64,000 bases of DNA from assembly GCF_003945595.2 (NCBI RefSeq), contig NW_024104559.1:310001-374000 (forward strand), given 5' to 3'. The position numbers and the translations under genes were made by a program. The notes under the pieces are model-generated. The model did no database searches and was not told the DNA's origin. It was given only the letters and a program-made list of their open reading frames with translations. This DNA comes from Pipra filicauda. Lineage: Eukaryota; Chordata; Aves; Passeriformes; Pipridae. Numbering within the stretch: position 1 is the stretch's first letter; each line of letters begins with the position of its first letter. This document shows, in pieces, positions 24,007-33,118 of the stretch.

Positions 24007-27000
24007 CTACAAGGGAAGAAATAGAGTGGGTTACACTTACATCAAATTCAGTTAAGTTATGAAGTCGGGGTGGGGGGAAATAAAGCCAGCTTGCAATTCA
24101 TTTCAGTTAACAGCCCAGTATGACATCAATTCACCCTATTTCTTATCACAGAATACTTTGGGTTGTAAGGGACATTAAAGACCATCTTATTCCACCCTCT
24201 GCCACAGGCAGGGACACTTTCCACTAGCCCAGGTTGCTCCAAGCCCCATCCAACCTGGCCTTGGACACTTCCAGGGATGGGGCAGCCACAGCTTCTCTGG
24301 GCAGCCTGTGCCAGGGCCTCCTCCCCACCCTCACAGGGAAGAATTTCTTTCTAACATCTAAACTTGCCCTCTGCCAACTCAGTTTGGGCAAGGAGAAGAG
24401 CTTCCCATCATTTCCCCTACTAAAGAAAAAAAAAATCATAAGGCTTTTACCTACTTTCCAAATCACAAGACCTAATTCCCATTATATATTAAGGGTTTTT
24501 TGTAAAAGTAGTTGGTGGTAGTTGATGGTATGTTTGAAATCCCCATTAAATGATGTTAGAGAAATCACTCCCTGCAGTTCTTGTGTGTTTGATCAGATTT
24601 TCAAGGCATAGTGGGAAAGCAGAATCCCACATGAACGTGGCAGGCAGGTTCCTACCCCTGAACCTTCCTGCTCAGGTGCTACACCTGGTTGGGATGCAGG
24701 AGAAGCTTCTGATGCCTTCCAGGGTTTTGGGCTCTGCTGCAACAGCCCACGACAGAATTTGGCCCACTGTTCACACTGTGAGGGAAGTTACTACCAGAAA
24801 CATGACCAGATCAGCTTCCCAGAGAAATAAAAGGGGCTTTTTTGAAAAAGAACTCATGTTTCCACCAAAGTGACCACTTAACTCAATGGGAAAACACAAT
24901 TAATGAGAACACCTTCTAAAAGCTGATTTTCAGCAGCCATTTAGCTAATTTAGCAGATGATTTAGCACTCACAGTTGCAAACCCACAGTCCACCTTGCTG
25001 ATTTTCTCTATTGACTCCACTGCATCTCTTCCCAGTTCCAGGAGCGTGGGATCTCTTGTAGCACGGTACAGATACATGGCACTCTCAATCAGCTCTGCAA
25101 AGACACCCCAGACATTTGCAAATACCAAAGATTACCAAACCACACACACAGGGATGATGGCATACTCCTCAGCTAATTTAAAAATCCTTTAGAATGATCA
25201 GATAAATAATCTAGTTACTGAATTTCCTCTGGCTCCAGGCACAAATTTGCTTTTCCTGAGGATGTGCTACTAAGAAATTCCCTCTCACCAGCCTGGATCA
25301 GCTCAGGTAAGAGTGACTAATCCTCCCTCCCACATTCAGTGAGTGGGAGGGGGAGCAAGAGAGAAGAAGATTAAAACTCAGTTGTCAAAGGAAGAAAAAA
25401 AAATTGCTTCTAGAAAGAATTACAAATAAGAAATTCAATGCCCAAAATACAATTTTAAACAACACTGTAAGTCTCTTGAAACAGGGGTATCCAAAACATC
25501 ATGAAAACAAGCACCATGCAAACACTCTAAATAGGCAACATATGCACTGTGCTGTGTTTGCTTACTAAGATCTTTTTGGATGCTACAATTCATTTGAAAG
25601 TTAATGCCAATGAGTATTTTTGGTGGATTTGTCCAGTGTGGATGTCACCTGAACACTCAGACCAAAAGGAAATTAATTATTCTCATGCACAAAGTTTTAT
25701 GGACCTAATAATCAGATCTGATTTTTTTTTTTCAGTCAGAGTTGTAAAAAATCAGAAAAAAAGATCATTTCATTGCAGTATCACAGACAACACAGAATCT
25801 CTCTTAGATCTTGAGCTTTACTAGTGCAACCAGAATGAGTTTATTTCAGGAACCCAGCACAAGTACAGTGGTCTATTCAAACTCACTTTCACTTCCTAAA
25901 TTTAAAGGACACAAACAGTCCCTTTAACATGACTGAAACATCTCATGTCAGACAACCTAACACTTAAATATGTCAAATCCTACACTGTGAAGCCAATTCA
26001 TTAACGGGCCTCCTTTTTATGGTAGCATTGTCTTCCTTCCTTGAAAGGCAGCCCTGTCTTTGTGAATGGTGGAAAACAAAACGTGCAGTTTTGACTCTGC
26101 AAACTCCTGGTGAGGAACTGAGTCAGAGCAAAACTGGAGGAGGAATTTGTGGAAGGCAGGTATTGCTAACATTTGATCTCACCACCACAGCAAAAGCAGG
26201 AGTCCATGGCCCTTTTAATTCCACTTCTGCTTACCAGGCCTGAGTGGATATCCCTCTCTCTTGTCCACTGTGTAGCCCTGGGGAATGTTGTAGAACTCAG
26301 GCAGCCCCCCAAACTGCTTCCAGACAGTGTAATAGTTGAGGAAGGTCCTCATGGCATTATCCACATCCCCAATTAGGCTCTGGGAGAGAACAATTAACAA
26401 AGCAACATGTGAGTGAAGAACAAACAGCAAAGGAATTGATGCAGCAACACTCCTATAGGTAAAGTAGTGACAGAAATGGATATTTCAGCAGGTCTGAATG
26501 GTGGAAACAAGACTTGGATATGATGCCTTAGGAATTGGTAAGACTGGAGAGTTACATGCTGCTTTTCTGCTGGATCACATTCCCACACCTGAAATAATAT
26601 AAAGTCCCTGATTTTTTTTAAAGAAGATTGTGTTTCTTCAGTCAAACGTTTAATCAATCACAGCACTGAGTGGGGATAACAAAGTCTCAGTCCAAACACA
26701 AGGACTGATGAGAAAGCAAAGCACTCAGTGGGAAAGCATTCACACAAAGAAAGCATTTATGAGGTGATGGAAAAGAGGTGGGAATTTCTTTTTCCTTAAA
26801 TTTACATCTGGATTATGAGACCACTGTCAGTGGAGTGTGCTACAACAGAACTGCCCTCCCAAGATGCTGGATGGGAGACTTTTTTGTAAACTGTAGATAA
26901 AATCAACATCTGCTCTTCCACAGGCAGAGATTCCACCAGAGGTCCAACCAAACTTTTACACCTGCACAGATGAGGGTTATATCTCTAACTTTTATATTAA

Positions 27001-30000
27001 AGATTGACCCATGACAGACAAACAAAATCACCATGTGCTCTGACAGCTCTTACCTGTAAGCCTGGCCAGTAGGCCTCCAGGGACTGAAACACAGGCATGG
27101 ACACTGTTCCTTTGTACATCTGAACCCACAGGTACCAGTCATCAAACTTGGTGTAATTTTTGATAGCTTTGTTATATTCTATAAAGACATGCAGATGGGT
27201 AGGTAAGCCAACAAAAAAAAAAAAATCTTTTTTTTAAGAAGGAGAATCACTTTGGTGATTCTGTAATCACAGACTGCTCAAAAGTATCACAGCAAAGGCT
27301 TCAAGAACATTCTTGAATGTACCCTGTGAGATCCTTCATCCTCTCCTTCCACAGTGCCAGCCAAGCACTGCTGGGCCCCTTCACACAGAAAACCAAACAC
27401 TCACCCAGAAACATGGACATCAGCTCCTTGTCCTGCAGGAGAATGGCTCCTTTCACCAGGTACTCAAAGTAGGAGTCCACTCCTGCCCCAATGCCAGCAT
27501 CCTGGGCCACCCACTTGGCAGTGATCACATCAATGTGGTTCCCCACCTGCAAGAGGGGAAGGAGGAAGTTAAAGTGAAAATAAAGCATTTCTACTAATTT
27601 AGAATTAACAAATCCCCACAACACCCCCACGCAAGAAACCCTTGACCTTTTTCCAGACCGCTGGTTCCCAGTCCAACTAGCATTTTCTTCATTCAGCATG
27701 GGTGTGTCTGGTCCTAATTCTGATCTTACAAAAGAGTAAAGAAGGATAAAGAGGTGCAAATACAGAGATGGAGGCCAAGAATATCAAAGGCACAAGAGCT
27801 GCCATGCTACTATTTAAATAGGCCCTTCAGACCTGGGACTCTTCAGCCTATGAACAAACACAGCTGATGAATAAAATACACAGTCATGCCTTGCTTAACA
27901 AACATGAAAAAAAAATAGCTATTCAGCTTCTTTCTTGAATGAGGATTAGGGGTATAAACCAAAAAGAAACAAATCCCAGAGCAAACAAAAGGACAAACAA
28001 AACTCTTCATCCAGGCTATGAATAAATCTGTCTCAATAAACACAGGGTATGAATAAATCTGTTTCACTTCACATCTGCAGCACCAAGTTTTCCACACAGG
28101 CTAAAAAAGCAGCAGTAGAAAAGACCAGGAGACAGTGAACACCGAGGTAACACTTCCAGCTCTGGATATTCCTAAAACACCAAAGCTAAATAGGCTGGGA
28201 ATATCTTGGTGCACTTGCCGTGCTCTTATTCTCTTCCCTAGACCATTGTCCCACCAGGCATCAGACAGATCTTTTATTTAATCTGCTACAGCTGCTGTCA
28301 CAAAAGCTGCACTACCCAGCAGGAGGGATTTGTCTCCCAGCCACATCTGTTAGGGGACAGAACAATGGGATAATGTTGGGCTGCACTAGCAAAGCAGAGA
28401 TGTGGATGCTGCAGGTGTTCAGGAACAATGTCAAACACGAGACTTCAGCCCAGTTATGGGCACTGTGGTTATTTATCCAATTCTATCTCCTCTCTGTTTA
28501 TGCTTTTGCACACTCAGCATTGCATCCACAAAACCACACAGAAAGCAGCACAGTCCAAGTCCATTCCTCACTCACCAGCCCAATATCTGAGCGATTTTTC
28601 CACAGGGCCTTCAAAGCCTTCCTGGCCACGTCCTCGAACACTGGGTCACCAGTGAGGTGGCTTAAAGTGGCAAATTCCACTATAAATGTACCAATTCCAG
28701 CAGTACAGGTAACTGGGGTCTCCCCAGGGTTGACTCCATGCAGGAGGTTCACTGTGCCATAGGGCATCCCAGTTGGGGTCTGGAAAGCTGAAACACAGGA
28801 TTTTTGGGTCACATGAGTGTTCAAGGTCATGTTTAACAGACTCTCAAGCCAACGTGTGCTTCACAGCCCACTGCACACAGGCAAGGAGTGGGACTGGAGT
28901 GATTGCAGAGACTTCAAAGAACACAATGAGCAGCAGTGTGACCCTGGGAGGGGCAGTCCCAAGGTACACACAGTCCTGGGAAGGTACTGTGCATCTCTTC
29001 CACCTTGCCAGAGCAGCATCCCTACTTTTTTTCCAGCCAAGTGCCAACACTGAGGTTGTGATCCCTCCGTGGCAGCCCTGGGTGGACAGTGCCATGCCAT
29101 CAGGGAACACATCCCAGCTGCAGCCCACAGAGAGGAGATAAGGCTGCATCTCCTTGTCTTTACAAGCTGCTGTTTCACAGCCTTTATTTATTATTTATAT
29201 GAAGTACATTTCCCCTCAGCAAGCCACAAACTGATGTGTTAAGCCCATACAACACTTGATATGCACATACACAACCACATTTTCCCTGCAAACTAAACTT
29301 GCTTTGAGCTCAGGGAACACAGGGCTGGTTTATGAGCTGACCCATCAAGTTGTACATGTTCACCAAAGCCAGCAGCCACCTCCTAACCCACAGCACAGTG
29401 ATATAAAGCAAACAAGGGCTCACCTGGCAGCAGTTTACGAGCTGCTTCCTCTGCCATCCTCAGGAGAGGCCCCGAGCATGGCCAGCCCGCCTCGACCTCC
29501 ACACCAGCCTTCCTGGAGAGCAGGTGGGCAGAGAGGAGCCCCCCCACCACTGCAAGGGCACAGGAGAACCCACTGAACAATGTGGAACACCAGTTCTATT
29601 CCTCTTTATCAGAGGCACGGTTTTACAGGGAAGAGAAGTGAGGTGGCTCATCCTTCCCGGCCTCATTCAAACGCCATGGAAGAGCAGTTGGATTGTTCCT
29701 GCAAGTTTGTGTGTGGAGTGACAGCACAAGGGGTGATTGATGGCTTCAAAGTGACAGAGGGCAGGGTTAGATGGGATATTGGGAAGGAATTCTTCCCCAC
29801 GAGGGTGGGGAGGCCCTGGCACAGGCTGCCCAGAGAGCTGTGGCTGCCCCATCCCTGGAAGTGTCCAAGGCCAGGTTGGAACAACCTGGGGTAGTGGAAA
29901 GTGTCCCTGCCCCTTGGAAACAAGATGGTCTTTAAGGTCCCTTCTAACCCAAAACACTCTCAGATTCTATGATATATTTCTTTAGAAGCATCAGATCCCA

Positions 30001-31838
30001 CTTGCCCTACTACAGCTGCACTGCCCTGAGGACTATCAGGGTATATATGACATTATACAGCAGTGTAATGAACACGAACCTCTATGAGAGGAATTCTGAA
30101 TCATTTCTTCCAGAAAGTTGAATACTATGTTTGTGTAAAGTTCTTAAACTCCTTGGAGAAAACTGCCCAGGCCAGAGACACAACTTCCTGCGTGACTGAC
30201 AGAGGCAGCTATATTTAGCTATTAGTTTTATATAGCTAATATAGCTATATTAGTTAATATTAGTTATTTCACAGGTTTGTCTACGGTAACAATAACCACC
30301 ACAAACACAGAGAAATTACACTGCTGTAAAGTTGGCTCAGCAATATCTGACAGGAGAGACAACACTGTACCCTGACAGTGTTTTTAGTTGGATGGCACTG
30401 AAGCAGTCAGGAATTCAGTCAGGTACAAGACTCCAAAGGCCTTTGTGATTTTCAAGGAGAAAAGGCCAAAACTAGAAATTAATAATCCCTATTCCAAAAC
30501 AGTGTGTGAAGGAAGACAGGGTATAATCTGTCCTGTTTCAGTGGAAAAGATGTTTATTCCAAGGCTCAAAACCTCACACCAGAATATTGAAACTGCCACG
30601 TCTACTTCTGTTTCTGCTGGGGCAGGAAGCTCAGAGGGACGTGCAAAGAGAAAAAGGAAGTGAATTTCTTTGGGATTTTTTTGCCTGTTTACATGTCTTG
30701 TCACTCTGCACCAAAAATTCCCTGTGACCACCACCTCACATTACCCTTGTGTGCAGCTCAGAGGCTTGAACAGGAAGGAAATCCACCACAAACCCCCCAG
30801 GAAAACCCACCTCACCTCGAATGTTGGTTTCAAAGACAGATGCATTGACATCAATGTCGAAGTCCAGCCCTTCCTGCAGCACATTGACAACTCTCTGGAA
30901 CTCAGAAACATTCCCCAAGATCTGCAGGGGAGCAGAAGAACAGGGAACAAAGCTTAGAGTTCATGGGAAAACAAGTGACAGTTCAGTGCTGATTCTAGTT
31001 TTGTTTTGCTATTTTGTGAAATCATTAATTACAGATAGTACTAAAGAGGGGACTGACAGTTTCATTGTGTTTAAAATGCTTTCTGGACACATTTTAGGCC
31101 TTTATTCCAGAGTTAGGAGGTGTGAGGGATGGGGAGCTCTGGCCACCTGCTCCCCAGGGGTGATGCCAAGTGAAACACAAAGCTCCAGGGTCAATGACTT
31201 TCTGTCACTGCCACGTAAAAACCAGGTGTGCAGGCAGCTCTCAATGGCCTTGAGGGCACAGTGTGGGTGCTGCAGGTGTTCAGGAACAACGCCAAACACG
31301 AGACTCCAGCGCAGTTACGAGCACTGTGGTTATTTCTCTAACTCCACCTCCTCTCTGCTTATTCTTTTTTACACTTAGCTCTGCATCCACAAAACCACAC
31401 AGGGCCGGCTCGTACTCACTAGCAGTGTGTCCAGGGCGTCGATGAGCGTGAGGGAGAAGCTGTGGAGGAGGAGAGAAGCGAGGTGAGACCCGGCGGGGGG
31501 GTGGGGAAAGGACGCTCAGGGAGAGGGACACCTCTCACCTGCCCCAGGTGTCCTGCCCGTCGCAAGTCAGCGGCCGCAGCTCGTCGTAGGGGAAGGCGCT
31601 CTCCAGGTAGTGCTCGTAGGCGTGGTAGAACATGGCCCGCACCCTCTCCCTGCAGCACAGGCACATCGCGCTCAGTCCCGGCCCAACCCGGCCCGGCCCG
31701 GTCCCCGCCCCGCACTCACCGGTACGAAGCGACGTCCAGCCCGCGGGCGGCCGCGACGGGGCCCGCCGGGAGCCGCAGCGCCCAGAGGCACAGCAGGGAG
31801 CCGAGGCAGCGCAGTACGGCCGCACCGGGCCCCCGCAT
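23521..31838 (-). CDS. EDEM2: EDEM2, ER degradation-enhancing alpha-mannosidase-like protein 2 (complete)
   Basis: Eleven exons join to 1734 nt: 577 residues plus TGA, against 578 in human. It belongs to glycoside hydrolase family 47. Known role: in the ER lumen it removes the first mannose (Man9 to Man8B) from misfolded glycoproteins and so commits them to ERAD. Residues 1-30 form a signal peptide ([18 protein letters not shown]). Visible hallmarks are the catalytic acid E121 in [22 protein letters not shown] in exon 7, and the calcium-binding T479 in FNTEAHP. C69 (LTCDGQDTW) and C557 (LLSCPSQ) correspond to human C65 and C558, which form the disulfide needed for activity with TXNDC11. Sequons occur at N94, N116, N232 and N293. 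The C-terminal 50 residues are Lys/Glu/Ser-rich and divergent. All exon junctions are in phase. Confidence 0.97.
24007..24972 (-). other. EDEM2: EDEM2 intron 10
   Basis: GT-AG intron of about 1 kb containing a gene-sense CR1 3' end (24147-24400). The rest is unique sequence. Confidence 0.85.
24147..24400 (-). mobile_element. CR1 LINE 3' end
   Basis: Reverse-oriented tcacagaatactttgggttg, then the ccaggttgctccaagcccca and gcagccacagcttctctggg blocks to about cctcacagggaagaattt. It lies in EDEM2 intron 10. Confidence 0.93.
24973..25094 (-). CDS. EDEM2: EDEM2 coding exon 10
   Basis: 122 nt, from [20 protein letters not shown] to SKVDCGFAT. The acceptor is TTGCAG|AGC and the donor ACT|GTGAGT. 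Confidence 0.96.
25095..26234 (-). other. EDEM2: EDEM2 intron 9
   Basis: GT-AG intron of 1.1 kb. It is unique AT-rich sequence, with nothing recognised. Confidence 0.85.
26235..26379 (-). CDS. EDEM2: EDEM2 coding exon 9
   Basis: 145 nt, residues 328-375 plus one base, from [20 protein letters not shown] to KREGYPLRP. The acceptor is TCCCAG|AGC and the donor CCTG|GTAAGC. Confidence 0.96.
26380..27053 (-). other. EDEM2: EDEM2 intron 8
   Basis: GT-AG intron of 0.7 kb, unique sequence, with nothing recognised. Confidence 0.85.
27054..27178 (-). CDS. EDEM2: EDEM2 coding exon 8
   Basis: 125 nt, from [18 protein letters not shown] to LEAYWPGLQ. Sequon N293 is here. The acceptor is TTTATAG|AAT and the donor ACAG|GTAAGA. 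Confidence 0.95.
27405..27546 (-). CDS. EDEM2: EDEM2 coding exon 7
   Basis: 142 nt, residues 239-285 plus one base, from [20 protein letters not shown] through [14 protein letters not shown] to LMSMFL. The acceptor is TTGCAG|GTG and the donor CTGG|GTGAGT. Confidence 0.96.
27547..28575 (-). other. EDEM2: EDEM2 intron 6
   Basis: GT-AG intron of 1 kb. Next to its donor (28401-28541) it carries one copy of a 141-bp repeat also found in intron 3. Confidence 0.85.
28401..28541 (+). repeat. 141-bp intronic repeat, copy A
   Basis: Directly repeated at 31262-31402 with the same length and order: gctgcaggtgttcaggaaca at the left end and gcatccacaaaaccacacag at the right end. It is not CR1. It lies 34 nt inside EDEM2 intron 6 from the exon 6 donor. 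Confidence 0.85.
28576..28787 (-). CDS. EDEM2: EDEM2 coding exon 6
   Basis: 212 nt, from [20 protein letters not shown] to [10 protein letters not shown]. It adds sequon N232-R-S, which human lacks at the aligned WESRSD. The acceptor is TTTCAG|CTT and the donor CTG|GTGAGT. Confidence 0.96.
28788..29423 (-). other. EDEM2: EDEM2 intron 5
   Basis: GT-AG intron of 0.6 kb, unique sequence, with nothing recognised. Confidence 0.85.
29424..29549 (-). CDS. EDEM2: EDEM2 coding exon 5
   Basis: 126 nt, from [20 protein letters not shown] to [11 protein letters not shown] plus one base. The acceptor is TTGCAG|TGG and the donor CCAG|GTGAGC. Confidence 0.96.
29738..29974 (+). mobile_element. CR1 LINE 3' end
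   Basis: Sense blocks from atggcttcaaagtgacagag to the end cagattctatgatat. About 30 bp inside the ggttggatggggcttgg section are deleted. It lies in EDEM2 intron 4. Confidence 0.93.
30208..30268. repeat. AT-rich self-complementary repeat
   Basis: Overlapping copies of tagctat, tagctaat and ttagtt make an imperfect tandem and inverted array in EDEM2 intron 4. Confidence 0.7.
30816..30921 (-). CDS. EDEM2: EDEM2 coding exon 4
   Basis: 106 nt, residues 91-125 plus one base, from [15 protein letters not shown] to [12 protein letters not shown]. It holds catalytic E121 and sequons N94 and N116. The acceptor is CTGCAG|ATC and the donor CGAG|GTGAGG. Confidence 0.96.
30922..31419 (-). other. EDEM2: EDEM2 intron 3
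   Basis: GT-AG intron of 0.5 kb. It holds the second 141-bp repeat copy at 31262-31402, 17 nt from the donor. Confidence 0.85.
31262..31402 (+). repeat. 141-bp intronic repeat, copy B
   Basis: Partner of the copy at 28401-28541, with scattered substitutions but equal length. It lies 17 nt inside EDEM2 intron 3 from the exon 3 donor. Confidence 0.85.
31420..31459 (-). CDS. EDEM2: EDEM2 coding exon 3 (short)
   Basis: 40 nt, completing S77 then [13 protein letters not shown]. The acceptor is TCCACAG|CTT and the donor CTA|GTGAGT. Introns 1 and 2 around exon 2 are only 70 and 79 bp. Confidence 0.94.
31539..31649 (-). CDS. EDEM2: EDEM2 coding exon 2
   Basis: 111 nt, completing R40 then [20 protein letters not shown] and [13 protein letters not shown]. 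It contains C69. The acceptor is CTGCAG|GGA and the donor CAG|GTGAGA. Confidence 0.95.
31720..31838 (-). CDS. EDEM2: EDEM2 coding exon 1
   Basis: 119 nt, residues 1-39 plus two bases, from [20 protein letters not shown] to GLDVASY. The donor is CG|GTGAGT. It encodes a hydrophobic signal peptide and is not alignable to human in detail. The start is the only ATG in frame before the RERV motif. Confidence 0.88.
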
Positions 31839-31857
31839 CGCCGGGGGAGCCCCTCCT

Positions 31858-31891
31858 CTGGATCTCACCTGGATCTCACCTGGATCTCACC
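31858..31891 (-). repeat. 11-bp tandem repeat x3 carrying splice-donor motifs
   Basis: Three copies of ggatctcacct (plus strand) give GTGAGATCC three times on the EDEM2 strand. Two of them make perfect CAG|GTGAGA donor sequences just upstream of the start codon. Confidence 0.8.
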
Positions 31892-31914
31892 CGCAGCCCT
31901 CCCCGCTCACCCAT
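31876..31914 (-). promoter_or_regulatory. Upstream ORF in the EDEM2 leader
   Basis: ATG to TGA, 12 codons (MGERGGLRVRSR), 37 bp upstream of the EDEM2 start. It counts only if transcription begins above 31914. It is read directly from sequence; use is inferred. Confidence 0.35.
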
Positions 31915-31954
31915 CCCGCACCCGCCCCGCCCTTGGCCCCGCCCTGCCCGCCAG

Positions 31955-32078
31955 CCAATGGGAGCACGCTCCGTCAGTTCTGGCCCCGCCCCTCCTGTGC
32001 CGACAGCCAATGGGTGTCTGGAGACACTGGAGAGCTACGGCTCTCCTGGCCCCGCCCCCGCCGCGCCCGCCAGCCAAT
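31955..32078 (+). promoter_or_regulatory. EDEM2: Three CCAAT boxes upstream of EDEM2
   Basis: Identical agccaatggg motifs have CCAAT at 31955-31959, 32007-32011 and 32074-32078. They are 117-236 bp upstream of the EDEM2 ATG and interleaved with GC boxes. This is a typical NF-Y/Sp1 arrangement. The first is followed nine bases later by CTCCG, a weak match to the ER stress element half CCACG. Confidence 0.65.
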
Positions 32079-32460
32079 GGGAGCGCCGAGCGCTCGGCGC
32101 AGGCGCTGGCGGAAGCGCTCGGGGCTGTGCGGCTGCTTCCGGGGCGGGGCGGGAGGAGCGGGGACGGAGCGGGGGGATCGGGGTGGTGTTGTTGGGGCTG
32201 TGGGGCTCCGGCTGCGGAAATTATCGCCGGGATGGCCCGCAGAGAACGGGGAGGTTCCGGCGGTGCCTCCCCGGAGGCAGTAGCGCGCCTGCAGTAGAGA
32301 TGAGCCTCCCCGGGCGGGTGGGGGGGCACGGGGTAAGCGGGCAGCGGTGGAGTGATGCTCTCACACCCAGAAATAAAGATAACGAGTGCTGTGAGGTTCG
32401 CACAGTAAGGAGGTGTTGCCGGCGGAGGGCCCAGCTGCTCGGGAAGGGATTGCCCCGTTC

Positions 32461-32690
32461 TCCTTTTTGCCTTTTTATTTTTGTTTTCAACCTAAGATCA
32501 CTTCTAGAAGCACTGGCACCGGTTGCCCAGAGAAGCTGTGGCTGCTCCATCCTTGGAAGTGTTCGAGGCCGAATTGGACGGGGCTTGGAGCAACCTGGGC
32601 TAGTGGAAGGTGTCCCTGCCCATGACAGGGGGGTGGAATAAGATGGGCTCTAAGGTCCCTCCCAACCTAAACCACTCTGATTCTACCATC
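32461..32690 (+). mobile_element. CR1 LINE 3' end with a non-CR1 head, copy 1
   Basis: The CR1 part (cactggcacc to ctctgattct) is preceded by about 45 bp, tcctttttgcctttttattt and onward to gatcacttctagaag. The same head is shared with the copy at 36498 and with no other CR1 here. Confidence 0.88.
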
Positions 32691-33049
32691 AGCGCTGTGG
32701 CTCACACCAGGAAGGATTCCCAAGCCTGTATTCCCAGTGTGATAACATTGATTTTGGCACCCTGCTGTTCAACCAGGTTGAATTTTAACATCATGATTGG
32801 CAGAGCTCTCCCTACACCTGCACCTTTAGACTTGCATTGATCCACAGTAAATCCTTCCTGTTCTCCCCATCCGTGCTCATGGGTGAGGAGGGGGGTGACC
32901 TGGGTAGGGAGAGCAGGAACAAGAGGAAAAGTGATAAACCAGCCCTTTACCTGGCAAAGGTGCAGCATTTAGAAATCAAAACTAACCCACTTTGCTTGCA
33001 GGAGAGGAAGGGGCACAAATAACCCAACACCTTGGCTTCTTATGGCATT

Positions 33050-33118
33050 TATAGACTCATGGGATGGTTTGGATCGGGAAAGACCCCAAAGATATCTAAT
33101 TGCAACCACCCCCCCTTG
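33050..33118 (-). mobile_element. Short CR1 3' tail fragment
   Basis: Reverse-oriented tagactcatgggatggtttg, then ggaaagaccccaaagat and caaccacccccc, matching the CR1 3' terminus only. Confidence 0.7.

Larger units (their letters stand above)
29550..30815 (-). other. EDEM2: EDEM2 intron 4
   Basis: GT-AG intron of 1.3 kb with an antisense CR1 3' end (29738-29974) and an AT-rich self-complementary stretch (30208-30268). Confidence 0.85.
31440..32330. promoter_or_regulatory. EDEM2: CpG island and promoter of EDEM2
   Basis: A dense CpG block over EDEM2 exons 1-3 and about 500 bp upstream. GC boxes of the ccccgcccc type occur at about 31921-31990 and 32050-32060, and on the other strand at about 32138-32150. 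No TATA box is seen. Its extent suggests possible divergent transcription to the right. Confidence 0.75.

Noticed and set aside
31610..32641. 343-codon plus-strand open frame over the EDEM2 promoter
   Set aside because: It is antisense to EDEM2 exon 2, Pro/Ala/Arg-rich as any frame in a CpG island would be, and ends in a CR1 copy. Stop codons are rare in such GC-rich DNA.
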